Part shown: in pieces, positions 36,746 to 46,302 of the stretch | Numbering within the stretch: position 1 is the first letter of the stretch | Layout: each line of letters starts with the position of its first letter | Source of the DNA: Bradyrhizobium sp. NDS-1 | GTDB lineage: Bacteria > Pseudomonadota > Alphaproteobacteria > Rhizobiales > Xanthobacteraceae | DNA length: 64,000 nt | Direction: 5' to 3' | Assembly: GCF_032918005.1 (NCBI RefSeq) | Contig: NZ_CP136628.1 | Coordinates: 4,945,501-5,009,500, forward strand | Notes under the pieces: model-generated | Seen by the model: the letters and a program-made list of their open reading frames with translations, nothing else | Database searches by the model: none | What the model was told of the DNA's origin: nothing | Translations under genes and position numbers: made by a program

Positions 36746-37825
36746 ATGATCGGAGCCGAGGCCGATGCAGCATTCGGGCAGTTTCGATCTGGCTTCGACA
36801 CCGCCTTGCGACCGGGATTCTCATTGCCGCGTATGGGCGCCCTGATGAGCCGAGCCCTTACCGGAACCCTCCTGGACCTTTCGGAACTAACGGTTCTCAC
36901 CGAGGCGGCGACGGGCGCGTATGCCGTGACGGCCGTTCTCGCATCGATGGCCGGAGCCAGGCACGTCTATGCCTTCACGAGAACCACGCCACACGGCACC
37001 TCGGCTGAAGCCAGGGAACAGACCCTAAAGCTCGCAGATTCGGTCGGTGTTGCCCATCGCATTGAGGTCTTGGAGCAGATCACCCCGGATATCCTCCACC
37101 AGACGGATATCGTAACCAATAGCGGCCACCTTCGGCCTCTTACCGCTGCGCTCATTGATGAGCTGCCAAAGGACGCCGTTATCGCCTTGATGTTCGAGGC
37201 CTGGGAATTTCGCCCCAAGGACCTCGACATGCAAGCATGCCTGCGGCGCGGAATTCCGATCGTCGGCGTGAACGAACGCCATCAGTCAGTCGATGTCTTC
37301 TCGTTTCTCGGTCCGCTATGCGTGAAGCAACTGCACGATTGCGGTTTATCCGTTTACAAGAATCGCATTGCTGTGCTGTGTGACAATGAGTTTATTGGCT
37401 CGCTTCGCTCCGGTCTCGCCTGTTATGGAGCAAGTGTGGAGGTCTTCCACGACGTCCGGGCTGTGTTTCGGGACCAGTGGGATGCAATCATCGTTGCGCT
37501 GCGACCGACGGCTGAGCCTCGTATCGGTTCGCCGGAAGCAGCTCACCTCGCTGCGTGCGCGCCCGCTGGTGCCATTGTCGTGCAGTTCTGGGGCGATGTA
37601 GATCGATCCGCATTGTCAGCAAATGGCCTGGGCGTTTGGCCAACAGAGCCTCCGGGACCGGGGCATATGGGCATTCTGCTGTCGGAGATCGGCCCTGAAC
37701 CGATCGTGAGATTGCAGGCAGGCGGACTACGCGCTGCCGAGTGGGTTCGGCGCAGCAGAACTGTTTCGTCTGATGGACTCGCGCAACTCGTTACGCAGCA
37801 TTCCGGTCAACCGCCTATTTGCTAG
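36746..37825 (+). CDS. Rossmann-like protein of unknown function (359 aa)
   Basis: The start ATG has a good AAGGAA site. The middle looks like two alpha/beta layers typical of NAD-binding folds: VTAVLASMAGARHVYAFTR near residue 61, with a nucleotide-binding flavour, and IAVLCDNEFIGSLRSGLACY near residue 205. DAVIALMFEAWEFRPKDLD near 140 and GIPIVGVNERH near 165 are other marked segments. There is no clear GxGxxG loop and no signal peptide, so the fold is tentative. It converges with the VOC gene, sharing a CTAG overlap. In this neighbourhood (FkbH, carrier protein, GNAT) it may make or modify a surface sugar or acyl group. Confidence 0.7.
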   Translation: MIGAEADAAFGQFRSGFDTALRPGFSLPRMGALMSRALTGTLLDLSELTVLTEAATGAYAVTAVLASMAGARHVYAFTRTTPHGTSAEAREQTLKLADSVGVAHRIEVLEQITPDILHQTDIVTNSGHLRPLTAALIDELPKDAVIALMFEAWEFRPKDLDMQACLRRGIPIVGVNERHQSVDVFSFLGPLCVKQLHDCGLSVYKNRIAVLCDNEFIGSLRSGLACYGASVEVFHDVRAVFRDQWDAIIVALRPTAEPRIGSPEAAHLAACAPAGAIVVQFWGDVDRSALSANGLGVWPTEPPGPGHMGILLSEIGPEPIVRLQAGGLRAAEWVRRSRTVSSDGLAQLVTQHSGQPPIC

Positions 37826-38220
37826 GCCTTCGCCTCGATGAGCTCGATGAGCGTGAGCGTTGCGGAGGCTAGAAACACTATGCGGCGCTTGTCGAACGCA
37901 ACTGCGGGCGCAGGTGAGGATACCGGAAGATATTGCTGCGCCCTGAAGCAGGCGATCGCTTCGTCGAGGCGAGCCACTTCGTAGGCAAGATGGTAAAATT
38001 TACTGCCGCGCTTCAGGACCCCCGCCACGGGGGATTCTGCGCCGGCCGGCTCAATGAGCTCCAGGCGCGGACCGCCGCCTGATACGAATTGAATGCGAAC
38101 CTGCTGGATCTGGTCCTCAAACATAGGTCCTTCGGGACTGTAGCCAGCCACCGCCAGTTCGGGCAACTCCGCCGCGATGTTTCGGCACGCCATTCCCACA
38201 TGATGAAAATGCAACTCCAT
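37822..38220 (-). CDS. VOC-family protein, epimerase-like
   Basis: This 132-residue protein resembles methylmalonyl-CoA epimerase and related glyoxalase-fold proteins. The metal ligands are visible in order: His7 in HFHHVGM, Glu in PRLELIEP, His in FYHLAYEV, and Glu in LTLIELIE. Its stop overlaps the stop of the convergent gene by four bases (CTAG, 37822-37825). The gene is 241 bp from the next minus-strand gene. In similar clusters such proteins sit next to FkbH-type enzymes; a role in handling the acyl unit is possible but unproven. Confidence 0.82.
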   Translation of the reverse strand: MELHFHHVGMACRNIAAELPELAVAGYSPEGPMFEDQIQQVRIQFVSGGGPRLELIEPAGAESPVAGVLKRGSKFYHLAYEVARLDEAIACFRAQQYLPVSSPAPAVAFDKRRIVFLASATLTLIELIEAKA

Positions 38221-38461
38221 CTGCTGTTCCTCTCGTCCTTGGCCCGTTCGGCCGGACTAGAAAGACCGGGATTGTCGATCCTCGCGCGCAGGTAATCGAC
38301 AGGAAATTTCCTCCGGTGCTGCGCAGTCCGGACGAGGCAAAGGATCCATGATCCAGGCGCTGTCATGGGGTGCCCAGGAGCAGCTCCCAACTCCAGGCGT
38401 GAATCCGCCGCCTCGGGAGCGCGAAGGGTTGCTCCTGCTGATCGTTGGCCGCTCGGACAAT

Positions 38462-39085
38462 TTAACTTTCGCGCGCATCGAAGAGCAGCGCCGACCATGC
38501 CTGCTTCAACCGCGGATAATCTTCGCGCGACATTCGAAACGTGATCACGTCATCGCCGTTCCACCAAGCATTCGGTGCAATCTTTTCGATCTGGAAACCA
38601 AGGCGAATATGGAAGTTCTTTGCGGGCGCGTTCTTACTTTGCACTTTGGCGACGACGACCGAAAGTCCGAGCTGCTCGAATGCAAACGCAAATAGCAGGT
38701 CGAATATCTCTGCCAGGAAGAGACGCGCGCCGGGATCGACGATCAACCGCGCGACTTCGCCCTGTCTCGCCGCGAAATCCAGGTTGGCAAGCGCGATGCT
38801 GGCAGCCGGCTTCTTAGAGCGCTTGAATTCTGCAATGAAATAGTAGTCGTCCACCCTCGCCTGATATTTCCGGAAAAATTCTTCCTGCTGGGCCAAGGTC
38901 AGCTTTTCGCGGGTCAGGAACTTGCCGAGAATGGGATCGTTCCGCCAAGCGATGATTTGCGCGGAATCCTCCAGTCGGACCTCTCGCAGGAACAGGTTAT
39001 TTCCTTCGGGAAGGCGTTTGAGATTCTCCGCCTTGGTGAAAAGCATGCCTGTGCTCGGCGGCTCCTGTCCCACGTGCGCCATCAT
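38462..39085 (-). CDS. GNAT-family N-acetyltransferase
   Basis: This 207-residue protein is an acyl-CoA transferase of the GNAT fold, like the RimJ/RimL or sugar N-acetyltransferase types. LREVRLEDSAQIIAWRNDP near residue 34 is the N-terminal beta-alpha signature. The acetyl-CoA loop is less clear, near residue 112 (EVARLIVDPGARLFL). NAPAKNFHIRLGFQIEK near residue 160 is the usual closing block. The start is uncertain (ATG 39085, 39082 or 39046). It is divergent from the FkbH gene, 87 bp away, suggesting a common promoter region. Confidence 0.8.
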   Translation of the reverse strand: MMAHVGQEPPSTGMLFTKAENLKRLPEGNNLFLREVRLEDSAQIIAWRNDPILGKFLTREKLTLAQQEEFFRKYQARVDDYYFIAEFKRSKKPAASIALANLDFAARQGEVARLIVDPGARLFLAEIFDLLFAFAFEQLGLSVVVAKVQSKNAPAKNFHIRLGFQIEKIAPNAWWNGDDVITFRMSREDYPRLKQAWSALLFDARES

Positions 39086-39172
39086 GTATTTATTGCACCT
39101 TAACAAGACATTTAAATTTATTTAATTGACCCGAGCTTTACCATTATTTAATGTAGATGGCAATCAATCAAA

Positions 39173-41098
39173 ATGATGCCGCTGTCCTCGATGGAGGCCA
39201 CCATTCTCGCCGTTGCAGCCGTATTTCCGGACCAGCCCATCACTGATGCCGAGCTCAAATCCCTGGCGTTATCTGGCGATGTCGCGTTCTGGGGGCATCT
39301 CGTCGCCCGCTCGCGGCAAGCGTCGAGCTTTTCCGAGCTGTTCTTTCTGTCGACGCTCCGAAAAAAGGCGAAGCTCCATGCGCCCGATAGCGCCCGGCCA
39401 CGACTCCGCCTCGCCTTGATTGGAGGCTACAACCTTTATCCGTTGCACGAGCTGGTCGAACATCTCCTGGCCATTCGTGGGGTCGAGTGCGAGCGCTTCC
39501 TCGGCGATTACAACAATTTCGTCTCGGAAATCCTCGACGGCTCGAGCCCACTCTACGCCTTCAAGCCGGATCTCGTCTTCATATTGCCGAACGCGAACCA
39601 CTGCCGATTTTCCGGTTCGCTCCTCAATGCCGTGGAACATCAGCGCGAAGCCGCAATCGGCGCCGCCGAGCACCTCCTCAACCTCGCGCAGACTTTCACC
39701 GCACGCTCAGGCGCGGTGGTGATCCTCGCCAATTTTGCGCTGCCGGGCGATCTCGATCTCGGCTCGTTTCGGTCACGCACGCTTGGTGCCGATTGGAGTT
39801 TCCGAAAGGCGGTAAACCTCGAGCTCGGGCTCCGGGCCCCAACGGACGTGCAAATCTGCGACATCGAGTTCCTCTCGGCGCGCCGGGGAATCTCAGCCGC
39901 GGCGGACGCGCGAGCGTGGTATGAATCCAAGCAGCTCGGCTCACCTGACTTTCTGGTCGACATCGCGCAAGAGCTGAGCCATCTGATCGCCTCCCGGAAG
40001 CAAGGCCCCAAGAAGGTATTGGCAATCGATCTCGATCACACGCTGTGGGGCGGCGTGATCGCGGAAGACGGTGTCGAGGGAATCGAGCTCGGCGATTCCT
40101 CTCCTCGCGGCGAAGCTTTCAAGGCCTTCCAGAAGTACCTGCTTGGGCTTTCCCAGCGCGGCGTCCTGCTTGCGATATGCAGCAAGAACGATCATGAGCG
40201 CGCGGTCGAAGTTTTCGAGAAACATCCCGAGATGGTTCTCCGCCTGGAGCACTTCGCAGCCTTCAAGGCGAATTGGGACCCGAAATCCGACAACCTGCAG
40301 CGGATCGCGGATGAACTCGGCCTTGGTCTGGATAGCTTCGTGTTCGCCGACGACAACCCGGCTGAAATCGAGATTGTCCGTCAATTTCAGCCCCAGGTCG
40401 CAGGCGTTCTCCTCGGGCCAGACCCCGCCGAATTCATCAGCCGCCTGCAGGCCGGGCGACATTTCGAGCCACGGAACGTTACCGAGGAGGACCTCGAGCG
40501 GACGGCGCAGTACAGGCAAGAACGGCGACGTGCGGAGCTCGCGGCGAGCGTAACCGACATGCCGGCCTACCTCGCCTCGCTTGAGATGCGAGGCAGGATC
40601 AAGGAGTTCGATATCCTCGACGTCCCCCGCATTGCCCAGCTGGTCGCGCGCAGCAACCAGTTTAACCTGACGACGGTCCGTCGGTCCGAGACCGAGATCC
40701 AGGGACTTCTAGGAAGGCCGGACTACCGGTGCTTCACGATGCGGCTGGAGGATCGGTTCGGTGATTCTGGGCTCATCTCCGTAGTCATTGCCAAGATCGA
40801 GAACGGCGTCTTCATTCTCGATACCTGGCTCATGAGCTGCCGCGTGCTCAAGCGCCAGGTCGAGGACGCGATCATGAACGAGATATTTCGACTTGCAGAG
40901 GCAGCCGGTTGCGTGAAAGTGCGCGGCATTTATCTCCCGACTGCCAAAAACGGGATCGTCGCCGGAATCTACGAGGAATTCGGCTTCGCGCGTGGGAAAG
41001 ACTCCGCCGCCAGAAAAGAATTCGAGCTCGAGGTAGAGAACTATCAGATGCGCTCGACAACGATCCGCGTGACCCGGAGGGCTTATGAAGCAGGCTGA
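39173..41098 (+). CDS. FkbH-like HAD-IIIC family protein
   Basis: FkbH-like enzymes take glycerate from 1,3-bisphosphoglycerate and load it, after dephosphorylation, on an acyl carrier protein. This 641-residue protein has an N-terminal region (about 65-270) with a GDSL/SGNH-like fold pattern, then the HAD domain with Asp286 and Asp288 in AIDLDHTLWGG, the Ser/Lys region CSKND, and FADDNPAE as the metal site. The C-terminal 150 residues look like a GNAT-type acyltransferase (VRGIYLPTAKNGIVAGIYEE). The carrier protein gene overlaps its end by 14 bp, so the pair is coupled. No polyketide synthase is in the window. The glyceryl unit may go to a surface glycan. Confidence 0.9.
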   Translation: MMPLSSMEATILAVAAVFPDQPITDAELKSLALSGDVAFWGHLVARSRQASSFSELFFLSTLRKKAKLHAPDSARPRLRLALIGGYNLYPLHELVEHLLAIRGVECERFLGDYNNFVSEILDGSSPLYAFKPDLVFILPNANHCRFSGSLLNAVEHQREAAIGAAEHLLNLAQTFTARSGAVVILANFALPGDLDLGSFRSRTLGADWSFRKAVNLELGLRAPTDVQICDIEFLSARRGISAAADARAWYESKQLGSPDFLVDIAQELSHLIASRKQGPKKVLAIDLDHTLWGGVIAEDGVEGIELGDSSPRGEAFKAFQKYLLGLSQRGVLLAICSKNDHERAVEVFEKHPEMVLRLEHFAAFKANWDPKSDNLQRIADELGLGLDSFVFADDNPAEIEIVRQFQPQVAGVLLGPDPAEFISRLQAGRHFEPRNVTEEDLERTAQYRQERRRAELAASVTDMPAYLASLEMRGRIKEFDILDVPRIAQLVARSNQFNLTTVRRSETEIQGLLGRPDYRCFTMRLEDRFGDSGLISVVIAKIENGVFILDTWLMSCRVLKRQVEDAIMNEIFRLAEAAGCVKVRGIYLPTAKNGIVAGIYEEFGFARGKDSAARKEFELEVENYQMRSTTIRVTRRAYEAG

Positions 41099-41327
41099 GA
41101 TATTGGCGAAGCTGCAGGAGGTGTTCGACGGGATATTCCTGGAGAAGGTCGCGGCCAAGCCCGAGCTCTCGGCGGCCGATGTCGAGGAGTGGGACTCGCT
41201 CATGCAGATCTCCCTCGTCATCGCCGTCGAGCAGAAGTTTCGCGTCCGATTTCGGGTTGGCGAGGTCGAGGCGGCGCGCAACTTGGGTGAGTTTGCCGAT
41301 CTGATCGCGAAACGGATGGAGGCATAA
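41085..41327 (+). CDS. acyl carrier protein
   Basis: This 80-residue carrier protein receives a phosphopantetheine arm on Ser38 in VEEWDSLMQISL, the standard attachment motif in helix II. It starts inside the FkbH gene, with GGAGG just upstream of ATG 41085. It is very likely the acceptor of the glyceryl unit made by the FkbH-like protein. The sequence is acidic and four-helical like other ACPs. It differs from the housekeeping fatty-acid ACP, which normally has GADSLD. Confidence 0.9.
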   Translation: MKQAEILAKLQEVFDGIFLEKVAAKPELSAADVEEWDSLMQISLVIAVEQKFRVRFRVGEVEAARNLGEFADLIAKRMEA

Positions 41328-41610
41328 GGGCTGGGACTCGGAGGTAAAACGCGGGAATCGCGGCGCGCCAGCTTTTGGTGTCGGCGTACGCCCGACCGAT
41401 TCGCATAGCTTGCTCCCGCGACCGTTCGTCTGAGAGGGAGCGGAAGCCACGCCAACCAGCTTTTCATGAACTCAGAGGAAACCAGCAGCACATCCTTCAA
41501 GAGAAATCTACCTTCGCGCACGTGCTGATCGCTTCTAATTTTGGAAACTTCGATTTCGGCCGTTTGATTTGTCAATTCACCAACAGGACTCGACTGCGCG
41601 GAGAACAAAG

Positions 41611-44600
41611 ATGGCAAGTTTGTTCACCACCCAGACTCCGGCCAACACCAATGCCACGGACGGGACTGGGGCGGATTATGAACTGGGGATGCGCTTCACC
41701 GCCGACACGTCCGGCGTGATCCAGGCAATCCGGTACTACAAGGCCTCGAACGAGACCGGCACCCATGTCGGCCACATCTGGTCGGCAACGGGCCAGGAGC
41801 TGGCTACCGTCACGTTCACCAATGAAGGCGCATCGGGCTGGCAGCAGCAGGCGCTCGCCACGCCGCTCACCATCGCCGCTGGCACGACCTACGTGGTCTC
41901 GGTCAATATCAACAGCTACTACGTCTCCACCACCCAGGGCTTCGCGTCCGGTATCAGCAATGGCGGCCTGAACGCGCCGGTCGGCGCCGGCGTCTTCGAC
42001 TACGCCGAGGGCGTCTTCCCGACCGCGACCTATCAGAATGCAAACTACTTCCGCGACGTCGTGTTCGCTGCGAGCGCGACCAACCCTAACAACCACCCGG
42101 GCACGGTGAGCGTCAGCGGGACGCCGACGCAGAACCAGACCTTGACCGCGACGGTGAGCGATGCCGATGGCGTGCCAGCCAACATCACCTATCAATGGCA
42201 GCGAAGCACGAACGGCAACTCGTGGACCAACATCACGGGCGCGACGGCGAGCACGCTGACGCTCGGGCAGTCCCTGGTCGGCAGCTTCATACGTGTCAAC
42301 GCCGTCTACACGGACTCCCTGGGCAGCAGCGAGACCCCGGTGAGCGCCGCGACCGCCACGAAAGTGGCCAATGTCAACGACGTCGGCATGGTCACGATCA
42401 GCGGCACGGCGACCCAGAACCAGACGCTGACGGCCAGCGTCGTGGATCCCGACGGCGTCCCGGCGAGCATCACCTATCGCTGGCAGAGCAGCCCCGACGG
42501 CACCACCTGGACGAATCTGTCCGCCACCACCGCGAGCCTCACCCTCGACAGCAGCCTCGTCGGCAAGCGGATCCGCGTAGACGCCACCTACACCGACCAG
42601 CTCGGCACCGCCGAGAACGTAACCAGCCCGGCCACGGCGACGGTCGGCGCCGCGAGCGCCACCACCACCCTGTTCACCACCCAGACGCCGGTCAACACCA
42701 ATGCCACCGACGGAGCGGCGGCGGACTATGAGTTGGGGATGCGCTTCACCGCCGACACGTCCGGCGTGATCCAGGCAATCCGGTACTACAAGGCCTCGAA
42801 CGAGACCGGCACCCATGTCGGCCACATCTGGTCGGCAACGGGCCAGGAGCTGGCTACCGTCACGTTCACCAATGAAGGCGCATCGGGCTGGCAGCAGCAG
42901 GCGCTCGCCACGCCGCTCACCATCGCCGCTGGCACGACCTACGTGGTCTCGGTCAATATCAACAGCTACTACGTCTCCACCACCCAGGGCTTCGCGTTCG
43001 GCATGAGCAATGAGATCCTGAACGCGCCGGTCGGCGCCGGCGTCTTCGACTACACCGAGGGCGTTTTCCCGACCAACGTCTATCAGAATACAAACTACTT
43101 CCGCGACGTCGTGTTCGCTGCGAGCGCGACCAACCCTAACAACCACCCGGGCACGGTGAGCATCAGCGGGACGCCGACGCAGAACCAGACCTTGACCGCG
43201 ACGGTGAGCGATGCCGATGGCGTGCCGGCCAACATCACCTATCAATGGCAGCAAAGCACGAACGGCAACTCGTGGACCAACATCACGGGCGCGACGGCGA
43301 GCGCGCTGACGCTCGGGCAGTCCCTGGTCGGCAGCTTCATACGTGTCAACGCCGTCTACACGGACTCCCTGGGCAGCAGCGAGACCCCGGTGAGCGCCGC
43401 GACCGCCACGAAAGTGGCCAATGTCAACGACGTCGGCATGGTCACGATCAGCGGCACGGCAACCCAGAACCAGACGCTGACGGCCAGCGTCGTGGATCCC
43501 GACGGCGTCCCGGCGAGCATCACCTATCGCTGGCAGAGCAGCCCCGACGGCACCACCTGGACGAATCTGTCCGCCACCACCGCGAGCCTCACCCTCGACA
43601 GCAGCCTCGTCGGCAAGCGGATCCGCGTAGACGCCACCTACACCGACCAGCTCGGCACCGCCGAGAACGTAACCAGCCCGGCCACGGCGACGGTCGGCGC
43701 CGCGAGCGCCACCACCACCCTGTTCACCACCCAGACGCCGGTCAACACCAATGCCACCGACGGAGCGGCGGCGGACTATGAGTTGGGGATGCGCTTCACC
43801 GCCGACACGTCCGGCGTGATCCAGGCAATCCGGTACTACAAGGCCTCGAACGAGACCGGCACCCATGTCGGCCACATCTGGTCGGCAACGGGCCAGGAGC
43901 TGGCGACCGTCACGTTCACCAATGAAGGCGCATCGGGCTGGCAGCAGGCGGCCCTTGCCACGCCGCTCACCATCGCGGCCGGCACGACCTACGTGGTCTC
44001 GGTCAATATCAACAGCTACTACGTCTCCACCACCCAGGGCTTCGCGTTCGGCATGAGCAATGAGATCCTGAACGCGCCGGTCGGCGCCGGCGTCTTCGAC
44101 TACACCGAGGGCGTTTTCCCGACCAACGTCTATCAGAATGCAAACTACTTCCGCGACGTCGTGTTCGCCCCGTCCAACATCATCGCGCTCCTCAACACGT
44201 CCACGATCTATGTCAGTGAAGGAGCCGGCACGGCTACCGTCACCGTCACACGCTCCGGCGACCTCTCGTCGCAAAACACCGTCGAGTACACGACGAACGA
44301 AATCGGCACCGCCGGAAGCGCGACGGCAGGATCGGACTTCATCCAGCCTACCTTCAACGGTCGGGCGAACACCGGCCAGATCGTCTTCGAACCCGGCGAG
44401 AGCACGAAGAGCTTCACCATCCCGATCGTCGACGATCAACTGACCGAAGGCAACGAAACGTTCGCCATCGGCCTTCAGAATCCCGGCTCCGGATCACTCG
44501 GAGCCGCACGCACTGTGCTCGTCACGATCGTCGACAACGATTCACCCGGCACAGTCGCAATGGCGGACGTTCTCCTGAGTGTTGCAGAGAGTAGTCCGAC

Positions 44601-46248
44601 CGCGACCATTACGTTGCTGCGCAGCGGGCCTGTCAATCAAGCAGCCACGGTCGGCTTCACGACGAGCAGCGGCAGCGCACTCGCGGGATCCGACTACACG
44701 ACCACATCCGGCACGGTGACCTTTGCCGCTGGACAGGTGAGCCAGACCATCTCGGTACCGATCGTCAATGACACGAGTCCGGAGAATGACGAGACCTTCA
44801 CCGTCACCTTGAGCAACCCGACGGGCGCCACTCTCGGCTCCCAGGCGACGACGACGGTGAAGATCCTGGATAATGACAACCCCGCGCTCGGCAACCTGGT
44901 GGGCGAGACCGCCGTGACGGGTCTGAACCAGCCTGCGGCGATGGACTGGACTCCCGACGGCCGCTACATGCTGGTCGCGCAGAAGGACGGCGTGGTGCGG
45001 GTGGTGGACAACGGCACATTGCGATCGACTCCGCTCATCGACCTTTCGAGCGAGGTCAATGATTCCGGCGATCGCGGGCTGCTGGGGATCGCCGTGAACC
45101 CGAATTTTGCAAGCGACCACTATGTCTACCTGCTCTACACTTACGATCCGCCCGAGACGGCTACTCAGAGCGGGCTCGCAGCGCCCGATGGAGCTGGCAA
45201 TCGACCAAGCCGTCTTGTGAGAGTCACCGTCGACCCCACCACGATGATTGCCGATCCATCCAGCGAAGTGGTGCTGGTCGGCAAGAACAGCATCTGGGCC
45301 TATACCAGCCGTCCCGACGCGAACAGCGGCGGTGATCTCAGCATTGTTCCTTCCGGGATCGTCAACGGCAGCACAATCACGGCTCCCGCGAGCCAGATCG
45401 AGACGGGAGCGCAGGACAACGATCCCGACAGGGCCGGCATCCAGAACCAGAACATCCGTGACTATCTTGCAACCGACAGCGATTCGCATTCGATCGGTGC
45501 CGTTCATTTCGGTCCCGACGGCTATCTCTACCTCACGGTCGGGGATGGCACGTCGTACAACTTCGTCGATCCCCGCGCAGTGCGGGTTCAGGACATCCAC
45601 AATCTCTCGGGCAAGCTCTTGCGGATCGATCCCATTACGGGTGAGGGAGCGCCCGGCAATCCGTATTATCAGGCCGGCGACCCAAACAGCAATCAGTCGA
45701 AAGTGTTCTACTACGGCGTTCGCAACGCGTACCGCTTCAGCTTCGATCCCGTCACGAATCTGCCTGTGCTCGGAGACGTGGGCTGGAACAACTGGGACGA
45801 GATCAATACGGGCCCCGCCGGCTCGAATTTCGGATGGCCTTACTTTGAAGGTCCGGACAAAACCGCCAGCTACCAGAACCTCTCCCAGGCGATCACCTTC
45901 TACGATAATGGCAACCGCAACAATTTGTCGGACCCGCCTGCCGTGTTCCCGATCCTGCCCCTTAGCCACGGGGCACCCGACAATGCCCATGTGATCACCG
46001 CGGGGGATTTCTATAACCAGAACACGATGTTCTTCGACGACGTCTACAACGGAACGATCTTCGCCGCGACCTTGGATGCGAACCGGCAGATCGCAAGCGT
46101 TCAGTTGGTGGACAACGTGCAAGGCATTGTGGACCTGCAGAAAGGGCCCGACGGCTGGCTCTACGGAGCCGACATATATGATGGCACGATCCGGCGTTGG
46201 GTGGACTCTACCGCCGCCGGCAACACGCTGGGCCTCGCGGTATCCTGA
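41611..46248 (+). CDS. modular secreted protein: DUF4082 repeats, Calx-beta, sugar-dehydrogenase-like
   Basis: From ATG 41611, with GGAG upstream, there are 1545 aa and no Sec signal. Residues 4-353 and 354-703 are two near-identical 350-residue units, each a DUF4082 domain (TADTSGVIQAIRYYKASNET) and two Ig-like repeats (GTPTQNQTLTATVSDADGV; GTATQNQTLTASVVDPDGV). A third DUF4082 domain covers 704-853. Two Calx-beta domains follow (about 855-975 and 980-1090), then a glucose/sorbosone dehydrogenase-like propeller (about 1095-1535) with MDWTPDGRYMLVAQKDG and LLGIAVNPNFASDHYVYLLY. The lack of a signal and the nearby type I exporter suggest type I secretion, but no RTX nonapeptides are seen at its C-terminus. 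It could be an adhesin-enzyme hybrid acting on surface sugars. Confidence 0.85.
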   Translation: MASLFTTQTPANTNATDGTGADYELGMRFTADTSGVIQAIRYYKASNETGTHVGHIWSATGQELATVTFTNEGASGWQQQALATPLTIAAGTTYVVSVNINSYYVSTTQGFASGISNGGLNAPVGAGVFDYAEGVFPTATYQNANYFRDVVFAASATNPNNHPGTVSVSGTPTQNQTLTATVSDADGVPANITYQWQRSTNGNSWTNITGATASTLTLGQSLVGSFIRVNAVYTDSLGSSETPVSAATATKVANVNDVGMVTISGTATQNQTLTASVVDPDGVPASITYRWQSSPDGTTWTNLSATTASLTLDSSLVGKRIRVDATYTDQLGTAENVTSPATATVGAASATTTLFTTQTPVNTNATDGAAADYELGMRFTADTSGVIQAIRYYKASNETGTHVGHIWSATGQELATVTFTNEGASGWQQQALATPLTIAAGTTYVVSVNINSYYVSTTQGFAFGMSNEILNAPVGAGVFDYTEGVFPTNVYQNTNYFRDVVFAASATNPNNHPGTVSISGTPTQNQTLTATVSDADGVPANITYQWQQSTNGNSWTNITGATASALTLGQSLVGSFIRVNAVYTDSLGSSETPVSAATATKVANVNDVGMVTISGTATQNQTLTASVVDPDGVPASITYRWQSSPDGTTWTNLSATTASLTLDSSLVGKRIRVDATYTDQLGTAENVTSPATATVGAASATTTLFTTQTPVNTNATDGAAADYELGMRFTADTSGVIQAIRYYKASNETGTHVGHIWSATGQELATVTFTNEGASGWQQAALATPLTIAAGTTYVVSVNINSYYVSTTQGFAFGMSNEILNAPVGAGVFDYTEGVFPTNVYQNANYFRDVVFAPSNIIALLNTSTIYVSEGAGTATVTVTRSGDLSSQNTVEYTTNEIGTAGSATAGSDFIQPTFNGRANTGQIVFEPGESTKSFTIPIVDDQLTEGNETFAIGLQNPGSGSLGAARTVLVTIVDNDSPGTVAMADVLLSVAESSPTATITLLRSGPVNQAATVGFTTSSGSALAGSDYTTTSGTVTFAAGQVSQTISVPIVNDTSPENDETFTVTLSNPTGATLGSQATTTVKILDNDNPALGNLVGETAVTGLNQPAAMDWTPDGRYMLVAQKDGVVRVVDNGTLRSTPLIDLSSEVNDSGDRGLLGIAVNPNFASDHYVYLLYTYDPPETATQSGLAAPDGAGNRPSRLVRVTVDPTTMIADPSSEVVLVGKNSIWAYTSRPDANSGGDLSIVPSGIVNGSTITAPASQIETGAQDNDPDRAGIQNQNIRDYLATDSDSHSIGAVHFGPDGYLYLTVGDGTSYNFVDPRAVRVQDIHNLSGKLLRIDPITGEGAPGNPYYQAGDPNSNQSKVFYYGVRNAYRFSFDPVTNLPVLGDVGWNNWDEINTGPAGSNFGWPYFEGPDKTASYQNLSQAITFYDNGNRNNLSDPPAVFPILPLSHGAPDNAHVITAGDFYNQNTMFFDDVYNGTIFAATLDANRQIASVQLVDNVQGIVDLQKGPDGWLYGADIYDGTIRRWVDSTAAGNTLGLAVS
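41620..43719 (+). repeat. 1050-bp near-perfect tandem duplication
   Basis: Two direct copies, 41620-42669 and 42670-43719, differ by only scattered bases. A third partial copy of the DUF4082 part runs from 43720 to about 44167. The period is exactly 1050 bp (350 codons), so gains or losses of units keep the reading frame. Because the copies are so alike, they are either recent or homogenised by gene conversion. Confidence 0.95.
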
Positions 46249-46302
46249 CGGCGGGCGCGTCAGCTCTCGCCTGTCGCCGGCTTCTGCCGCCCGCCGCAGG
46301 AA

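Noticed and set aside
41572..46122. Very long minus-strand open frames opposite the modular secreted protein
   Set aside because: They are antisense shadows of a GC-rich, repeat-bearing gene. The plus strand has clear domains, and the minus frames repeat with the same 1050-bp period and have no family features.
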